From Clostridiaceae bacterium (lineage in GTDB: Bacteria; Bacillota_A; Clostridia; Clostridiales; Clostridiaceae): a stretch of DNA of 64,000 nt. The notes beneath the pieces are model-generated. The model was not told where the DNA came from. It did no database searches and saw only the letters and a list, made by a program, of their open reading frames with translations. The translations under genes and the position numbers were made by a program. The DNA lies in contig JAQSXU010000003.1 of assembly GCA_029256485.1 (NCBI GenBank), positions 67,309-131,308 of the forward strand. Direction: 5' to 3'. Within the stretch, counting starts at the first letter, position 1. Every line of letters starts with the position of its first letter. This document shows, one piece after another, positions 17,959 to 27,472 of this stretch.

Positions 17959-18042
17959 TTATGGAGCATGTTCTGCTTTAACTTCAGCAATAAATTGAGA
18001 ATCTACTACTTGGTTAATTACTGGTGCGTCATATTTTTTCAC
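17959..18042 (-). CDS. candidate RiPP precursor peptide, 27 aa
   Basis: A short frame with a near-perfect AAAGGAGGTGAT site and a GTG start encodes a 27-residue peptide. It begins MKKYDAPVINQVV and ends VKAEHAP, with DSQFIAE in between. The YDAP element near the N-terminus has the YxxP pattern that PqqD-like domains recognise in lasso-type leaders. It sits inside the operon between the kinase-like gene and the nucleotidyltransferase, followed by a strong hairpin. It lacks Cys, Ser-rich or Gly-rich core features, so lanthionine and thiazole chemistry are unlikely. Modification by the cobalamin radical SAM enzymes is the working idea. Confidence 0.65.
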   Translation of the reverse strand: MKKYDAPVINQVVDSQFIAEVKAEHAP

Positions 18043-18079
18043 TATAATCACCTCCTTTCTAAGAAAACGATATTTTTTA

Positions 18080-19351
18080 TTATAAGTACATTTTAATATA
18101 TTTATAACTTGAACCAAGATAATTTTTTGAAATTTTTTCTAATTCTTCAGGTTTTAAAGTATCTTTATTTATGGTATTAGAATTAATCTTTAAGAACTTT
18201 GGATAAATTAAATTCAAACAAAGAATATAAAATATATCAGTGTCAAATTTAAATGATTTTCTTATTTCTTTAGGAATATCACTAAGTTTATCCTCATTCT
18301 TTTTCATAATCATAAAATAAGGCATAAAGAATAACCATATCTTTTGCGACATTTCTTCAAGTTCACTATCACTAATTTCTGGCAGATATCCTTTTAGTAA
18401 ATAATATAAAACATTGTGCTCTAATAAAATTTCAGGATTGTAAATTTTTATTGCTTTAGGGAAATATATTTTATTAATATATCTATAAATATTGCTAACA
18501 AAGTCTCTTAATGCAATAATCGCCTTCATTTCGTTTTTAACTTGGTTAAGCTGTCTACTGCTATCTAAGTCGGTTAGAAAAATATGTTTTCTTTCTCTGT
18601 CGTATTGAATATTCTCCCAACCACCAGAATGAATATATAATCCTGCCTCCGATAATCTTCTAACACTATCTCCGAATTGTTGAGCGATAATCTTTGATAT
18701 TTCCAACTTAACATTAACATTTCGTATATCACCATTTATGTTTAAACCTTTTTTAATAGCGTCATAATACTCTAATATCTCAACATCAAGATAATCATTG
18801 TCCCACCCAAGAAACAATAGACGGTGTGGCATATCTTCTGTACTAAAACAAAAAACAGCTCCCATTTGTTTATCGTCAAAGAATAAATCATTATAGGATA
18901 TAACCATAAATGGGATAATGGTTGGAACATTATTTTCAAATAAAATACGTGCATTATCATATTCTCTTACTGCCCTATCATGGCAAATGCCACCATAAGG
19001 TGCATGGTCTGAATGAATCTTTATTATTTGATTATTTTTGTCAAATCCAAAATGAGGTTCGTCTCTTTTGTATATCTTATTTGTGGGAGGAATTGGTTTT
19101 TCACTTTTTTCTGAAGCATGTCTACCTTCTGGGTTATATACTCCCACTCCTTTCATTTTTACAGCTTTTAATTTGTGTTTTATGCCATTAAATTCAATTT
19201 CAATGGGTTCTGGTAACTTGTACCAGGCAGTTCTTCCATTGGTTAAAAAAGTGGGTTCTATTACCCATGAAGCTCTGTCTATAACCTCTCTTATAACTTT
19301 TTCTGGTACGTTAATTTTTTCGTATTTATGTGTTATTTCATATTTTAACAT
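18080..19351 (-). CDS. kinase-fold-like hypothetical in peptide cluster
   Basis: 423 residues. I recognise no exact family. The segment GLYIHSGGWENIQYDRE followed by KHIFLTDLDSSRQL (about 232-262) resembles a kinase catalytic and metal-binding pair (HxGxxxxN then DxD), and an earlier SDHAPYGG..DRAV lies where a nucleotide loop could be. This would make it a phosphotransferase acting near the peptide precursor gene 37 bp downstream. Lysosomal or YrbL-like relatives are possible. The assignment is by motif spacing only. GGAG precedes the ATG. Confidence 0.45.
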   Translation of the reverse strand: MLKYEITHKYEKINVPEKVIREVIDRASWVIEPTFLTNGRTAWYKLPEPIEIEFNGIKHKLKAVKMKGVGVYNPEGRHASEKSEKPIPPTNKIYKRDEPHFGFDKNNQIIKIHSDHAPYGGICHDRAVREYDNARILFENNVPTIIPFMVISYNDLFFDDKQMGAVFCFSTEDMPHRLLFLGWDNDYLDVEILEYYDAIKKGLNINGDIRNVNVKLEISKIIAQQFGDSVRRLSEAGLYIHSGGWENIQYDRERKHIFLTDLDSSRQLNQVKNEMKAIIALRDFVSNIYRYINKIYFPKAIKIYNPEILLEHNVLYYLLKGYLPEISDSELEEMSQKIWLFFMPYFMIMKKNEDKLSDIPKEIRKSFKFDTDIFYILCLNLIYPKFLKINSNTINKDTLKPEELEKISKNYLGSSYKYIKMYL

Positions 19352-19365
19352 TTTTTCTCCTTTCT

Positions 19366-20943
19366 TTAAAAAAACATATCATTTGATTTTTTTATATTTA
19401 ATTTTTTAAAACTGTTATCTATTTTTTCTTTATTTAAGTTAATGAATCCATCTAATTCTATTATTCTTTTATTAAAAAATTTAGGAAGTTCATTTTTATA
19501 ATTTTTTTGTGATGATATTTCAATTCCTTTCATATATGTATAAAAGGCTAAATCATCTAATTTCTTTCGATTTGATAATATAAAATTATAATCATTTGTT
19601 TTGTTATTTAATTTTATAAATGCTTTTTCTAACACTCTATAGTTATCCCTTTCGTATGAATATTTATCAAAATATTCTATTAAGTATTTATAAAATTTAC
19701 CAACTCTCTTGCTTTTAAACTGATTTTCTTCTGAATATTCGGGAAATTCCTTTATTATTTTATTATAAACTGCTCTTTTATTATCAAATAATATTAATTT
19801 TTTCGATAATTTCTTATAAGTTAACCCATATTTTTTAAAGAATTTTCCTGATTCCTTTAGACCTTCCAGTGTGGACAAAGGATTGAAATTGATATATCCA
19901 TATCTAAGTCTATATTCTGCGGTTAAATCAGTTGAATAGCCAACTCTTAAAATAATGTCTAACGCATTCTCTACATCTTCTTTTATATAAGTTCTGTTAT
20001 ACAATGATAAATCTTTAGAATTAATAGATTCAAGTCCTAAAAAAAATCTTGTCATACCAGCACTTTTTAGTAATGTAAGAATGTCAAAGGATATATATTC
20101 AGGTCTGAATTGCATGAAAAATGTAATATTCAATTTTCTTTTTAATACTTCATAATTAAATTCTTTAACTCTCTTTAGTGCATTCTCTTTATCAGGTAAA
20201 AGAAAGTTGTCATCAACAAACTCAAAATCTGTAATATTATAAGTTTTATTTAAGTACTCAATTTCATTTACTATACTCACTATTGTTCTCACTCTATAAA
20301 CTTCACCCTCTTGGCACTTTAAGTAATCTGGAGTTGAGCAAAATGAACATTTCATATAACAACCTCTACTACCTTGAATTTGTGGAGATATAAACTTATT
20401 ACCATAAACTTCACACATCTTTTCATATATTTCTCTTGAAGGGTATGGTAAAGTATCTAAGTCCTTAATTAACATCTGATGCTTATTTTTTATAATATTT
20501 AACCCATCAATATAAGCAATACCTTCAACTTCTTTCCAATTTTCTTTTTCTTTTAATTTTGTAGCTAAATTATAAAAAGTAACTTCTCCCTCTCCTATTA
20601 CTACAGAGTCTGCACCCATGCTACAAAATTTCTTCCAATTAGTTGTAGGTCCATATCCACCTAATGTTATATGTCCTTTAAATCCCATAATTTTGATTAA
20701 ATCAATTGTTTGTATTATTTCTTCATGATAATAGTCACAACATGTTATTCCAATTAAAAAATAATTAGCTATCTTGTTTTCTAAATATTGAATCATCATG
20801 TTTAAATCGAATGAATAAATACGTGGGTCTAATATATCTACATCAAATCCTTTACTCTTTAAGTATGAAGAAATATAGCAAATTCCCAATGGTTCTGTAA
20901 TTTTATAGTCTTTGTAAGCAGGATGAATTAATAATATTTTCAT
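19366..20943 (-). CDS. cobalamin-binding-type radical SAM enzyme (525 aa)
   Basis: Residues about 1-150 form a B12-binding-like domain (HPAYKDYKITEPLGICYIS, then GHITLGGYGPTTN and GADSVVIGEGE). The radical SAM cluster motif is SRGCYMKCSFCSTPD (CxxxCxxC, about 194-208), followed by VDDNFLLPD and FFLGLES. The canonical DxHxxG of cobalamin enzymes is not evident, so cofactor binding is uncertain. Such enzymes methylate unactivated carbons or make ring or crosslinks. Its start overlaps the previous gene by four bases. Confidence 0.85.
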   Translation of the reverse strand: MKILLIHPAYKDYKITEPLGICYISSYLKSKGFDVDILDPRIYSFDLNMMIQYLENKIANYFLIGITCCDYYHEEIIQTIDLIKIMGFKGHITLGGYGPTTNWKKFCSMGADSVVIGEGEVTFYNLATKLKEKENWKEVEGIAYIDGLNIIKNKHQMLIKDLDTLPYPSREIYEKMCEVYGNKFISPQIQGSRGCYMKCSFCSTPDYLKCQEGEVYRVRTIVSIVNEIEYLNKTYNITDFEFVDDNFLLPDKENALKRVKEFNYEVLKRKLNITFFMQFRPEYISFDILTLLKSAGMTRFFLGLESINSKDLSLYNRTYIKEDVENALDIILRVGYSTDLTAEYRLRYGYINFNPLSTLEGLKESGKFFKKYGLTYKKLSKKLILFDNKRAVYNKIIKEFPEYSEENQFKSKRVGKFYKYLIEYFDKYSYERDNYRVLEKAFIKLNNKTNDYNFILSNRKKLDDLAFYTYMKGIEISSQKNYKNELPKFFNKRIIELDGFINLNKEKIDNSFKKLNIKKSNDMFF

Positions 20944-22259
20944 TTCTTATCACCTAAAATAAATTCTTCTTGAAGCTTCAGAGCTACATTATATGGAAAC
21001 TGTGGTTGGTCAAGTATAGGTGTATAAATAAATTCTTTCTCTATTTTTTCTTTATCAAAATAAAAATTATTATTTTCATTATATTCTTTAATCATATGCC
21101 CTCTCGAAGAAATATCATCTATCGCTGGTGCTCTAATAATTTTTATAAAATTAACTATATCATTTGGTATTTTTAATCCAGCCCAAGGCTGATAAATGTG
21201 TAAAAATGATTCGTTAGGTGATAACTCCTTAAGCATTTCAATAGTTTTAAAAGCTGTATCTAATGTTTCATAAGGTATTCCCAACATAGCGTTTAGTGAT
21301 AATTTTATATCATACTTCTTAATTAATTTTATAGATTCTACAAATTCTTCGTCTGTTTCCCCTTTAAACAACACTTTATTTCTCATATACTCCGAGCCAC
21401 TTTCAAGTCCCATCTTAATTTTTGAGCAACCTGTATCTTTTAACATAAAAGCTATATTTTCATTAAATATATCAGCTCTAACATTGCATGTATAAGGTAA
21501 ACCTATTTGTTTTTTATATAATTCTAAAAATTCTGACACCCAATCAATATCCCTGACTCCTATAAATAGTGGGTCACGTAGATGTATTTTCTTATAATCA
21601 TTTTTAGTAATCAATTTATCTAATTCTTTTATCGCTTTGGGAATACTTAGTCTTGGCTTATTATTTAATCCTGTAATTTTTCTCAAATGGTTAGAACAGC
21701 AAAAGGAACACTTAAATTCACATGTATAACTTGTCCAATAATCAAGTTTATTAGCTATTTTAAGTCCTCTTATTTTTGAACAATCAAAAAATAATTCATA
21801 ATCTATCTCATTCAACGCACAAGCATTCCATTTTTTATATTTGCCCCTTTGTCCATTATAATATACAAAATTCGTAGCAGGATGAATATTATTTATATAC
21901 TCTAATATTCCATCTGTACCCTCACCTATACACATAGCGTCTATTCCTATTATTTTTATTGCTTCATCAGGTTCAAGAATAGGAAAAATTCCACCTAATA
22001 AAATAGGAACACTTGTTATTTGTTTAAAAAATTTACCTAATTTTATTACTTGTTGTTTCGACATACTCGTTGCAGAAATACAAATAAAGTCAGGCTTATA
22101 ACATGATATCTCTGTTATTAAATCAGTTTCACTGAAATACATGTATGGATATAACTTCGTTTCATGTCCTGCTTTTTTAAGAGCAGTTGATAATACTCCA
22201 ACACCAGGATGAACTTCTATCTCTAATTTATTGTAAAACGTAATTAGTAAAATTTTCAT
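20940..22259 (-). CDS. cobalamin-binding-type radical SAM enzyme (439 aa)
   Basis: N-terminal Rossmann-type B12 domain (VHPGVGVLSTALKKAGHE; PDFICISATSMSKQQV; IDAMCIGEGTDGI), then radical SAM motif TCEFKCSFCCSNH (CxxxCxxC, about 174-186) and KIHLRDPLFIG, CSKIKMGLESGSE. It overlaps the next radical SAM gene by four bases and starts one base from the PPDK-like gene, so these are tightly coupled. Role in peptide modification is inferred from context; no SPASM domain is seen. Confidence 0.85.
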   Translation of the reverse strand: MKILLITFYNKLEIEVHPGVGVLSTALKKAGHETKLYPYMYFSETDLITEISCYKPDFICISATSMSKQQVIKLGKFFKQITSVPILLGGIFPILEPDEAIKIIGIDAMCIGEGTDGILEYINNIHPATNFVYYNGQRGKYKKWNACALNEIDYELFFDCSKIRGLKIANKLDYWTSYTCEFKCSFCCSNHLRKITGLNNKPRLSIPKAIKELDKLITKNDYKKIHLRDPLFIGVRDIDWVSEFLELYKKQIGLPYTCNVRADIFNENIAFMLKDTGCSKIKMGLESGSEYMRNKVLFKGETDEEFVESIKLIKKYDIKLSLNAMLGIPYETLDTAFKTIEMLKELSPNESFLHIYQPWAGLKIPNDIVNFIKIIRAPAIDDISSRGHMIKEYNENNNFYFDKEKIEKEFIYTPILDQPQFPYNVALKLQEEFILGDKK

Positions 22260-24196
22260 TATTTAATAATGCCTCCTTCACTTGCATTTAATTCACAAAT
22301 ATCACCATCTATAAAATCTATTTTTTGATTGTCTAAAGATATTGCTGGTATATTTCTTTCTCTTAAAATTAATGATAAGTGACATAACATTGAAGCACTA
22401 TTAAAAACAAATCCACCAATATATTTTAAAAAGGGTGCTAAGAATAAATATGGTTTATCACAATAAAGAATGATTTTACCCTCTTTAGACCATTCATTAA
22501 GAGTATTGTCTAAATAAGAATATATTTCTGATTTTTGAAAATCTAAATTATGTTCATTAACAGAGAAAGTATTTGATTTATTTATGTTATCCAACATTTT
22601 TTCATCAATCTTTGGCATATTATATATTTTCCCTTTATATACACCATTTGAAATGGTTTTGTTATTAATAGAATTATGTGAATTATTTAAAATAGATATA
22701 TCTGAAGCATATAATTTTTCATTCCAAATCCACCATTCGACAGTACATTTACCAAACTTGTTTGATATAATCTGGGTTTGTTTGAATATCTTTTGTAAAA
22801 TTCCATTATCCATTTTTAATAATTCTTTTTTTTCAGTTTGAAATATATCGGCAGTTTTTTTATCAAACTCCCATATAAACTGCTCAGTAATATTGGTATC
22901 AATAATTTCTCCATTAATACCTAAATGATAGGTAGTTGGAGTTATTATCCCAGAATTAAGATTTCTTGTTTTCCCATAAAAATATTCTACAACCATTTCG
23001 CCATCACCTTTAATTGTTGATATAGCTGAAAGAGTGTTAGGAATACTTTCTCTTAAACTTACGCAATATGAATTTTCATCCACATTATCAATAAGTTCTT
23101 GTATGTTCGATTTTATTTCATTAATATAACAACGTCTGTTGGTATTACTGTTTAGATGATAAATAATTATATCCGAATCAAAATCGAAGAATAATTTTTT
23201 ATACGAAAATTTACTTATAAGTTCTTTATTAAAAATGATAAACTTCCATTTATTATTTTCGATATTTGATTTTTCACAAAAATCAAAAAATTTAGCTTTC
23301 TTTCTCCATGAAGGATATCTACCATGCAAATAACTTAAATAAGGATAATTTTCCTCATTTAATTCTGACATTGAAAATATTTTTATTTCATTAATTATTG
23401 GCTTAGGTTTTATTGAAGTTATTGGTCTATATTGTAAAAAATAAAATCCTTCCTTTCCAACAGTCCACTCCATATCTACAGCAAACCCAACAGCTTTTTC
23501 TAAATTAATGATTTGATTTTTAACATCATAAAGAAAAGGAAATTTTGTATATTCCAATTCATCTATATCTTTGCGTATGTTAAATGTCTCAATATTTCCT
23601 AAACCATTAACAACATTTTCACATAACCCTTTATTAAATTCCACAATAATTGTAGTATTATCACCTGTTATAGGATTTGAACTAAAAGCTACACCACTAT
23701 AAATTGGCTCTACCATTTCCTGAAAAACTATACCCATAAAATAACTATTTGGATGAAAATCTTGTTGAGGAAGAAGAAAAATGTTCTTTTTTTCATATAA
23801 CGATGCTAATACTTTTCTTGTTTCATTTATTACATTATTTTTTTCAACATTAAGTGATGTAAAAAAAATTCCTGCACCTGATTTAATTGTTCCATCTTCG
23901 GCAGAAGAAGAAGAACGTATTGAAATTGGAAAATTTAAATTTTTAACTGAATTTATAATTTTAAATTCGATTTTTTTTGATATTGGATTATATAATATGG
24001 CATTCCTAATTAATTCAAATTTTGACTCAATCATTCCACTTCTATGCTCAAGTAATTGAGCTTCTTCTAATATTCCAACATCAGTTAGAAATTCATCAAA
24101 AAAGCCTTTCCCTAATAACGTAAATTCAGGCACATTATATCCAAGTTTTTTTAATTTAATTAAATTATTTCCTTTATTTCCATAGTAACTTTGCAT
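22259..24196 (-). CDS. PEP synthase/PPDK-like phosphotransferase
   Basis: 645 residues with an ATP-grasp PPDK_N-type domain: GNKGNNLIKLKKLGYNVPE, ISIRSSSSAEDG (about 110-121), YSGVAFSSNPITGDN and FYFLQYRPIT. The C-terminal mobile swivelling domain carries SMLCHLSLILRERNIPAI (about 608-625), in which the catalytic His is kept. Length is shorter than PpsA (about 790), like rifampin phosphotransferase and PigC-type enzymes that phosphorylate or condense small molecules. It may phosphorylate or activate a cluster intermediate. GGAGG precedes the ATG. Confidence 0.85.
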   Translation of the reverse strand: MQSYYGNKGNNLIKLKKLGYNVPEFTLLGKGFFDEFLTDVGILEEAQLLEHRSGMIESKFELIRNAILYNPISKKIEFKIINSVKNLNFPISIRSSSSAEDGTIKSGAGIFFTSLNVEKNNVINETRKVLASLYEKKNIFLLPQQDFHPNSYFMGIVFQEMVEPIYSGVAFSSNPITGDNTTIIVEFNKGLCENVVNGLGNIETFNIRKDIDELEYTKFPFLYDVKNQIINLEKAVGFAVDMEWTVGKEGFYFLQYRPITSIKPKPIINEIKIFSMSELNEENYPYLSYLHGRYPSWRKKAKFFDFCEKSNIENNKWKFIIFNKELISKFSYKKLFFDFDSDIIIYHLNSNTNRRCYINEIKSNIQELIDNVDENSYCVSLRESIPNTLSAISTIKGDGEMVVEYFYGKTRNLNSGIITPTTYHLGINGEIIDTNITEQFIWEFDKKTADIFQTEKKELLKMDNGILQKIFKQTQIISNKFGKCTVEWWIWNEKLYASDISILNNSHNSINNKTISNGVYKGKIYNMPKIDEKMLDNINKSNTFSVNEHNLDFQKSEIYSYLDNTLNEWSKEGKIILYCDKPYLFLAPFLKYIGGFVFNSASMLCHLSLILRERNIPAISLDNQKIDFIDGDICELNASEGGIIK

Positions 24197-24909
24197 TATA
24201 TATCCTCCTTTCTATTATAATTTCTCTCGCCAAATATGGCAGACCCTATTCTTACCATATTAGCTCCTTCTTCAATTGCTAAACTGAAATCTTTACTCAT
24301 TCCCATTGATAAATATTTAAAATCTATATTGTAAGAATTTCCATACTTTGATTGAATTGAATCATATAAGCACTTCGTTTCCCTAAATACTTTTTTAATT
24401 ACTTCTTTATCTTCTGTATTAGGTGCAATAGTCATAAGACCTTGAATTCTTATATTTTTGTAATTCTTTATTTTTTCAATCATATTAATTAATTCTTCTT
24501 TATTAATTCCGAATTTCGTTTCCTCTTGGGATATATTAATTTGAATTAGTATATTACATATTATTTCTCTTTGTTCAGCTTGTTTTTGGATTTCAGTGGC
24601 AAGTTTTATACTATCTACTGTATGAATTAAGGCTACTTTATCAATAATCTTTTTAACTTTATTACATTGTAAATGTCCAATAAAATGCCATTGAATAGAT
24701 TTAATATCATAAAGTTCTTTTGTTTTAACAGATAATTCTTGTTCTTTATTTTCCCCAAAATTCGTAACCCCAAATTTATAGGCTTCAAAAATTTTATCAG
24801 TAGGATATGTTTTACTTACAGCAATGAGTGTTATATCCTCACTATTTCTATTATTTTCTTTAGCAATTTTTCGGATTTTTTCATAAATAAGTTGAATGTT
24901 TTCTTTCAT
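24196..24909 (-). CDS. yggS: YggS/YlmE family PLP-binding protein
   Basis: 237 residues, normal for this family that binds pyridoxal phosphate and balances the PLP pool. Motifs: LIAVSKTYPTDKIFEAYKFG with the PLP lysine, WHFIGHLQCNKVKKI, QINISQEETKFGI, and the C-terminal LSMGMSKDFSLAIEEG and VRIGSAIFGER. A housekeeping-type gene inside a peptide cluster is unusual; it overlaps the PPDK-like gene by one base. It may supply PLP to a cluster enzyme not seen here or act on an amino-acid substrate. AAGGAGG precedes the ATG. Confidence 0.92.
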   Translation of the reverse strand: MKENIQLIYEKIRKIAKENNRNSEDITLIAVSKTYPTDKIFEAYKFGVTNFGENKEQELSVKTKELYDIKSIQWHFIGHLQCNKVKKIIDKVALIHTVDSIKLATEIQKQAEQREIICNILIQINISQEETKFGINKEELINMIEKIKNYKNIRIQGLMTIAPNTEDKEVIKKVFRETKCLYDSIQSKYGNSYNIDFKYLSMGMSKDFSLAIEEGANMVRIGSAIFGERNYNRKEDI

Positions 24910-24920
24910 TAGTAACCTCC

Positions 24921-26186
24921 TTATAACTTACAGTTTAACAATACTTTGTAAATATCTATTTCTGCAATTTCTTTATTTATAACCTGTATGCACTCTTTTT
25001 TATTCCAATCTTCCAAATCGAGATTATCTAATTCTTCAACAGAGTAGCTCGATAATAAATGGAAAGGAGTATATGTTGCTGGTCTAATTATCACATTATA
25101 TTTATTTAGTATATCTATAGTATATTTAACATCATCAATCATTTGGTTTTCTGTACCAAGCATAATAAATCCTTTGTATTTTATTGGATATTTAGAAAAT
25201 AATTTCATATTTCTTTCAAATTCACTTACTTTTAATTTCATTCCCATATCTTTATTTTTGTAAAATGTTTCAACTCCAAAACCAATCCCTACACATCCTG
25301 CGTCATAACATAATTTGATAATTTCTTCATCCATTGATGAAAAACATGCTGTTCCTTTCCATTTTACATTAATTTTTCTTCTAATCATTTCTTCACAAAA
25401 CTCAATAACCCATTGTCTATCTGCTAAAAAATCAGCAGAATGTAATTTGAATAACTTGAAGTTATTCTTATTTGCTTCTAAAAAGTCAATTACTTGATTT
25501 ATTGAACGCCTTCTATCTACTACCCCTTCTCTTTTTAAGCATAAACAATATTTGCATCTTTTAGAACAACCTTTAGAAATATAAATAGAACATGCATATA
25601 TTGAATTTTTAAATTCTTTTGCAAATTTTTTATATTCTTCTATCGGTAATTTATCTATTGGAGGTAACGCCCATTCTTCAGTTAAAAGTCTTAAACCATT
25701 ACTATATTTAATAATGGTTTCGCATTCACAAATGCATACTCCTCTGAGACATTCTCTATTGCCACTTAACATATATTCTACATAACTGCTTATTGATGCT
25801 TCTTGGTCTCCGTCAATGTGAAATGCATCAAAAGGACTTCTTTCAAAGAATTGAGGTATTGTCAATGTTGAATCTCCATATATAAAATTTCGGCTTTCTG
25901 GGCTTAATATTTTCAATATTTTACAGAGTTTTTTTACCATATGCGATTCAGTAATATCAGTATAAAAAACAACTAAATCATATTTTTTCGCAAATAACCT
26001 ATAAATACTTCTAATTGTTGCACAAGGAATTGACATATCATATATGTCAACAGTTACATTTTTATTCTCAAACTTATTTATTATATATTGTGCTGTTTCG
26101 CCAAAATCGGTACACCTATCGTGTAAGTTTCTATCATATACTACTCTTGGTATTGATAGAAATAAAATTTTAAAAATTTTATCCAT
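24921..26186 (-). CDS. cobalamin-binding-type radical SAM enzyme (421 aa)
   Basis: The N-terminal 150 residues resemble a B12 domain (FGETAQYIINKFENKNVTVD, YDLVVFYTDITESH, PFDAFHIDGDQEAS). The radical SAM motif is SKGCSKRCKYCLCLKR (CxxxCxxC, about 203-213), followed by LFKLHSADFLAD and CVGIGFGVETFY. It is the third such enzyme of the cluster and the first gene after the phosphatase. Three radical SAM proteins for one short peptide suggest several different C-H modifications. Confidence 0.82.
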   Translation of the reverse strand: MDKIFKILFLSIPRVVYDRNLHDRCTDFGETAQYIINKFENKNVTVDIYDMSIPCATIRSIYRLFAKKYDLVVFYTDITESHMVKKLCKILKILSPESRNFIYGDSTLTIPQFFERSPFDAFHIDGDQEASISSYVEYMLSGNRECLRGVCICECETIIKYSNGLRLLTEEWALPPIDKLPIEEYKKFAKEFKNSIYACSIYISKGCSKRCKYCLCLKREGVVDRRRSINQVIDFLEANKNNFKLFKLHSADFLADRQWVIEFCEEMIRRKINVKWKGTACFSSMDEEIIKLCYDAGCVGIGFGVETFYKNKDMGMKLKVSEFERNMKLFSKYPIKYKGFIMLGTENQMIDDVKYTIDILNKYNVIIRPATYTPFHLLSSYSVEELDNLDLEDWNKKECIQVINKEIAEIDIYKVLLNCKL

Positions 26187-26237
26187 TGTTGTTTATTTCC
26201 TCTCTTTTTTCTATATTTCTAATAAAAAACATATCAA

Positions 26238-26813
26238 TTAAATAATTTTTTTTAATACTCCATTAGCGATATAAAAAAGACTTCCATTTTGAAATTGATA
26301 ATCATTAAAATTACTAAATCCAAAACAATAAATTAACTCACGCATAAATCCTCCATGAGTTATTACTAAAATATTGTCATCTTTAATCATTTCTAATTTA
26401 TTTATAAATTTTTTTGCTCTGTCTCTCACTAATATTAAAGGTTCGCCATTAAATATTGAATAATCATAATTATTTTTATTGAGTAATTTAAATTCTTCAT
26501 TATAATACAAATCCCTATCTTTCTTTGTTATTCCTTCTAACTTTCCAAAAGAAATTTCCTCCAATAATGAGTCCGTAATTATCCTTATATTTGAACTCAA
26601 TTCATTTTTAATTACAATTGAACTTTCTATTGTTCTTTTTAACGGAGAAGTTATTATTAAATTTGGATTATATGATTTTATTTTCGTTGAGGCTTTTTTA
26701 CATTGAGATATTCCTTTTTTTGATAATCCATATTGGTCATATTTCCCTTGTATTATTTTTAATTTATTACCTTCACTTTCCCCATGTCTTAATAATAATA
26801 ATTTTTTATTCAC
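26238..26813 (-). CDS. histidine phosphatase family protein
   Basis: 191 residues with all family signatures: LLLRHGESEGN (about 5-15, catalytic His), SPLKRTIESS, EEISFGKLEG and the second His in VITHGGFMREL. These enzymes hydrolyse phosphate esters in the cytoplasm. The GTG start has TAGGAGG upstream. It appears to be the first gene of the leftward cluster and, with the PPDK-like enzyme and kinase-like protein, suggests a phosphorylated intermediate. An alternative is a cobalamin-pathway CobC-type phosphatase. Confidence 0.88.
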   Translation of the reverse strand: MNKKLLLLRHGESEGNKLKIIQGKYDQYGLSKKGISQCKKASTKIKSYNPNLIITSPLKRTIESSIVIKNELSSNIRIITDSLLEEISFGKLEGITKKDRDLYYNEEFKLLNKNNYDYSIFNGEPLILVRDRAKKFINKLEMIKDDNILVITHGGFMRELIYCFGFSNFNDYQFQNGSLFYIANGVLKKII

Positions 26814-26954
26814 ACTTAACCTCCTACTTCAGATAAAAAATTTATAAACAAATAAAATTAATCTACTATTTAATATTTGGTAATGTTTTCTTATAGATTT
26901 CTTATTATACTTAGAAAAATATTTACCTATAACCTTTAAACAAAATTTTTCAAA

Positions 26955-26982
26955 AAAAATAAGAAGGTTTAACCTTCCTACT
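26955..26982 (-). terminator. terminator after Nudix gene
   Basis: Read leftward, GAAGGTT and AACCTTC pair and are followed by a T-run, ending the Nudix gene upstream of the peptide cluster. Confidence 0.6.
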
Positions 26983-26993
26983 TTAATCATATT

Positions 26994-27434
26994 CTATAAT
27001 TCTTTTACTTTTTCTTTTATTTGCTTTAACGTTGGAAAAAACTGTGCCCTTTTTAAATGATTTGTCCATTTTAATTCATTCTTAAGTGAAATCCATGATA
27101 CTTTAGTTAATACTTTATAGCAATTTGATTCTGTTCCTACTCTTATTTTATTGTTTGTCAAAGGAACGCATAAAAAGGTTACATATCTTTCATAATCATT
27201 ATTATTTTCATTATCATCAAATAAAACACTTACAATTTCTACATCTATATTTAACTCCTCTTTTAATTCTCTTTTAATACATTCCTCTTCGGTTTCATTT
27301 GTTTCTTTTTCCCCACCTGGTAATAGCCAAAATTCTTCATTATTAATTCTATTATAATGACATAATACAAGTAGTTTATCATTTTTCATTATCACTGCTT
27401 GACAACGAACTGCCCTTTTATTTTCCATAGTCAT
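26994..27434 (-). CDS. Nudix hydrolase
   Basis: 146 residues. The Nudix box reads GGEKETNETEEECIKRELKE then ELNI, i.e. GX5EX7REUXEEXGU with the final Gly replaced by Asn. Flanking text (AVIMKNDKLLVLCHYN, WLLPGGE) is typical of 8-oxo-dGTP/NDP-sugar type Nudix proteins. Substrate cannot be predicted. The ribosome site is weak and ATG two codons later is possible. It is downstream of the tandem-HD gene. Confidence 0.88.
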   Translation of the reverse strand: MTMENKRAVRCQAVIMKNDKLLVLCHYNRINNEEFWLLPGGEKETNETEEECIKRELKEELNIDVEIVSVLFDDNENNNDYERYVTFLCVPLTNNKIRVGTESNCYKVLTKVSWISLKNELKWTNHLKRAQFFPTLKQIKEKVKEL

Positions 27435-27472
27435 TCTTTACACACATCCTATTGATTATAGTTTTTTAATTT

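Noticed and set aside
13060..26813. Lasso peptide cluster
   Set aside because: YxxP leader and PqqD-like protein are present, but no asparagine-synthetase-like cyclase or B2-type protease is found.
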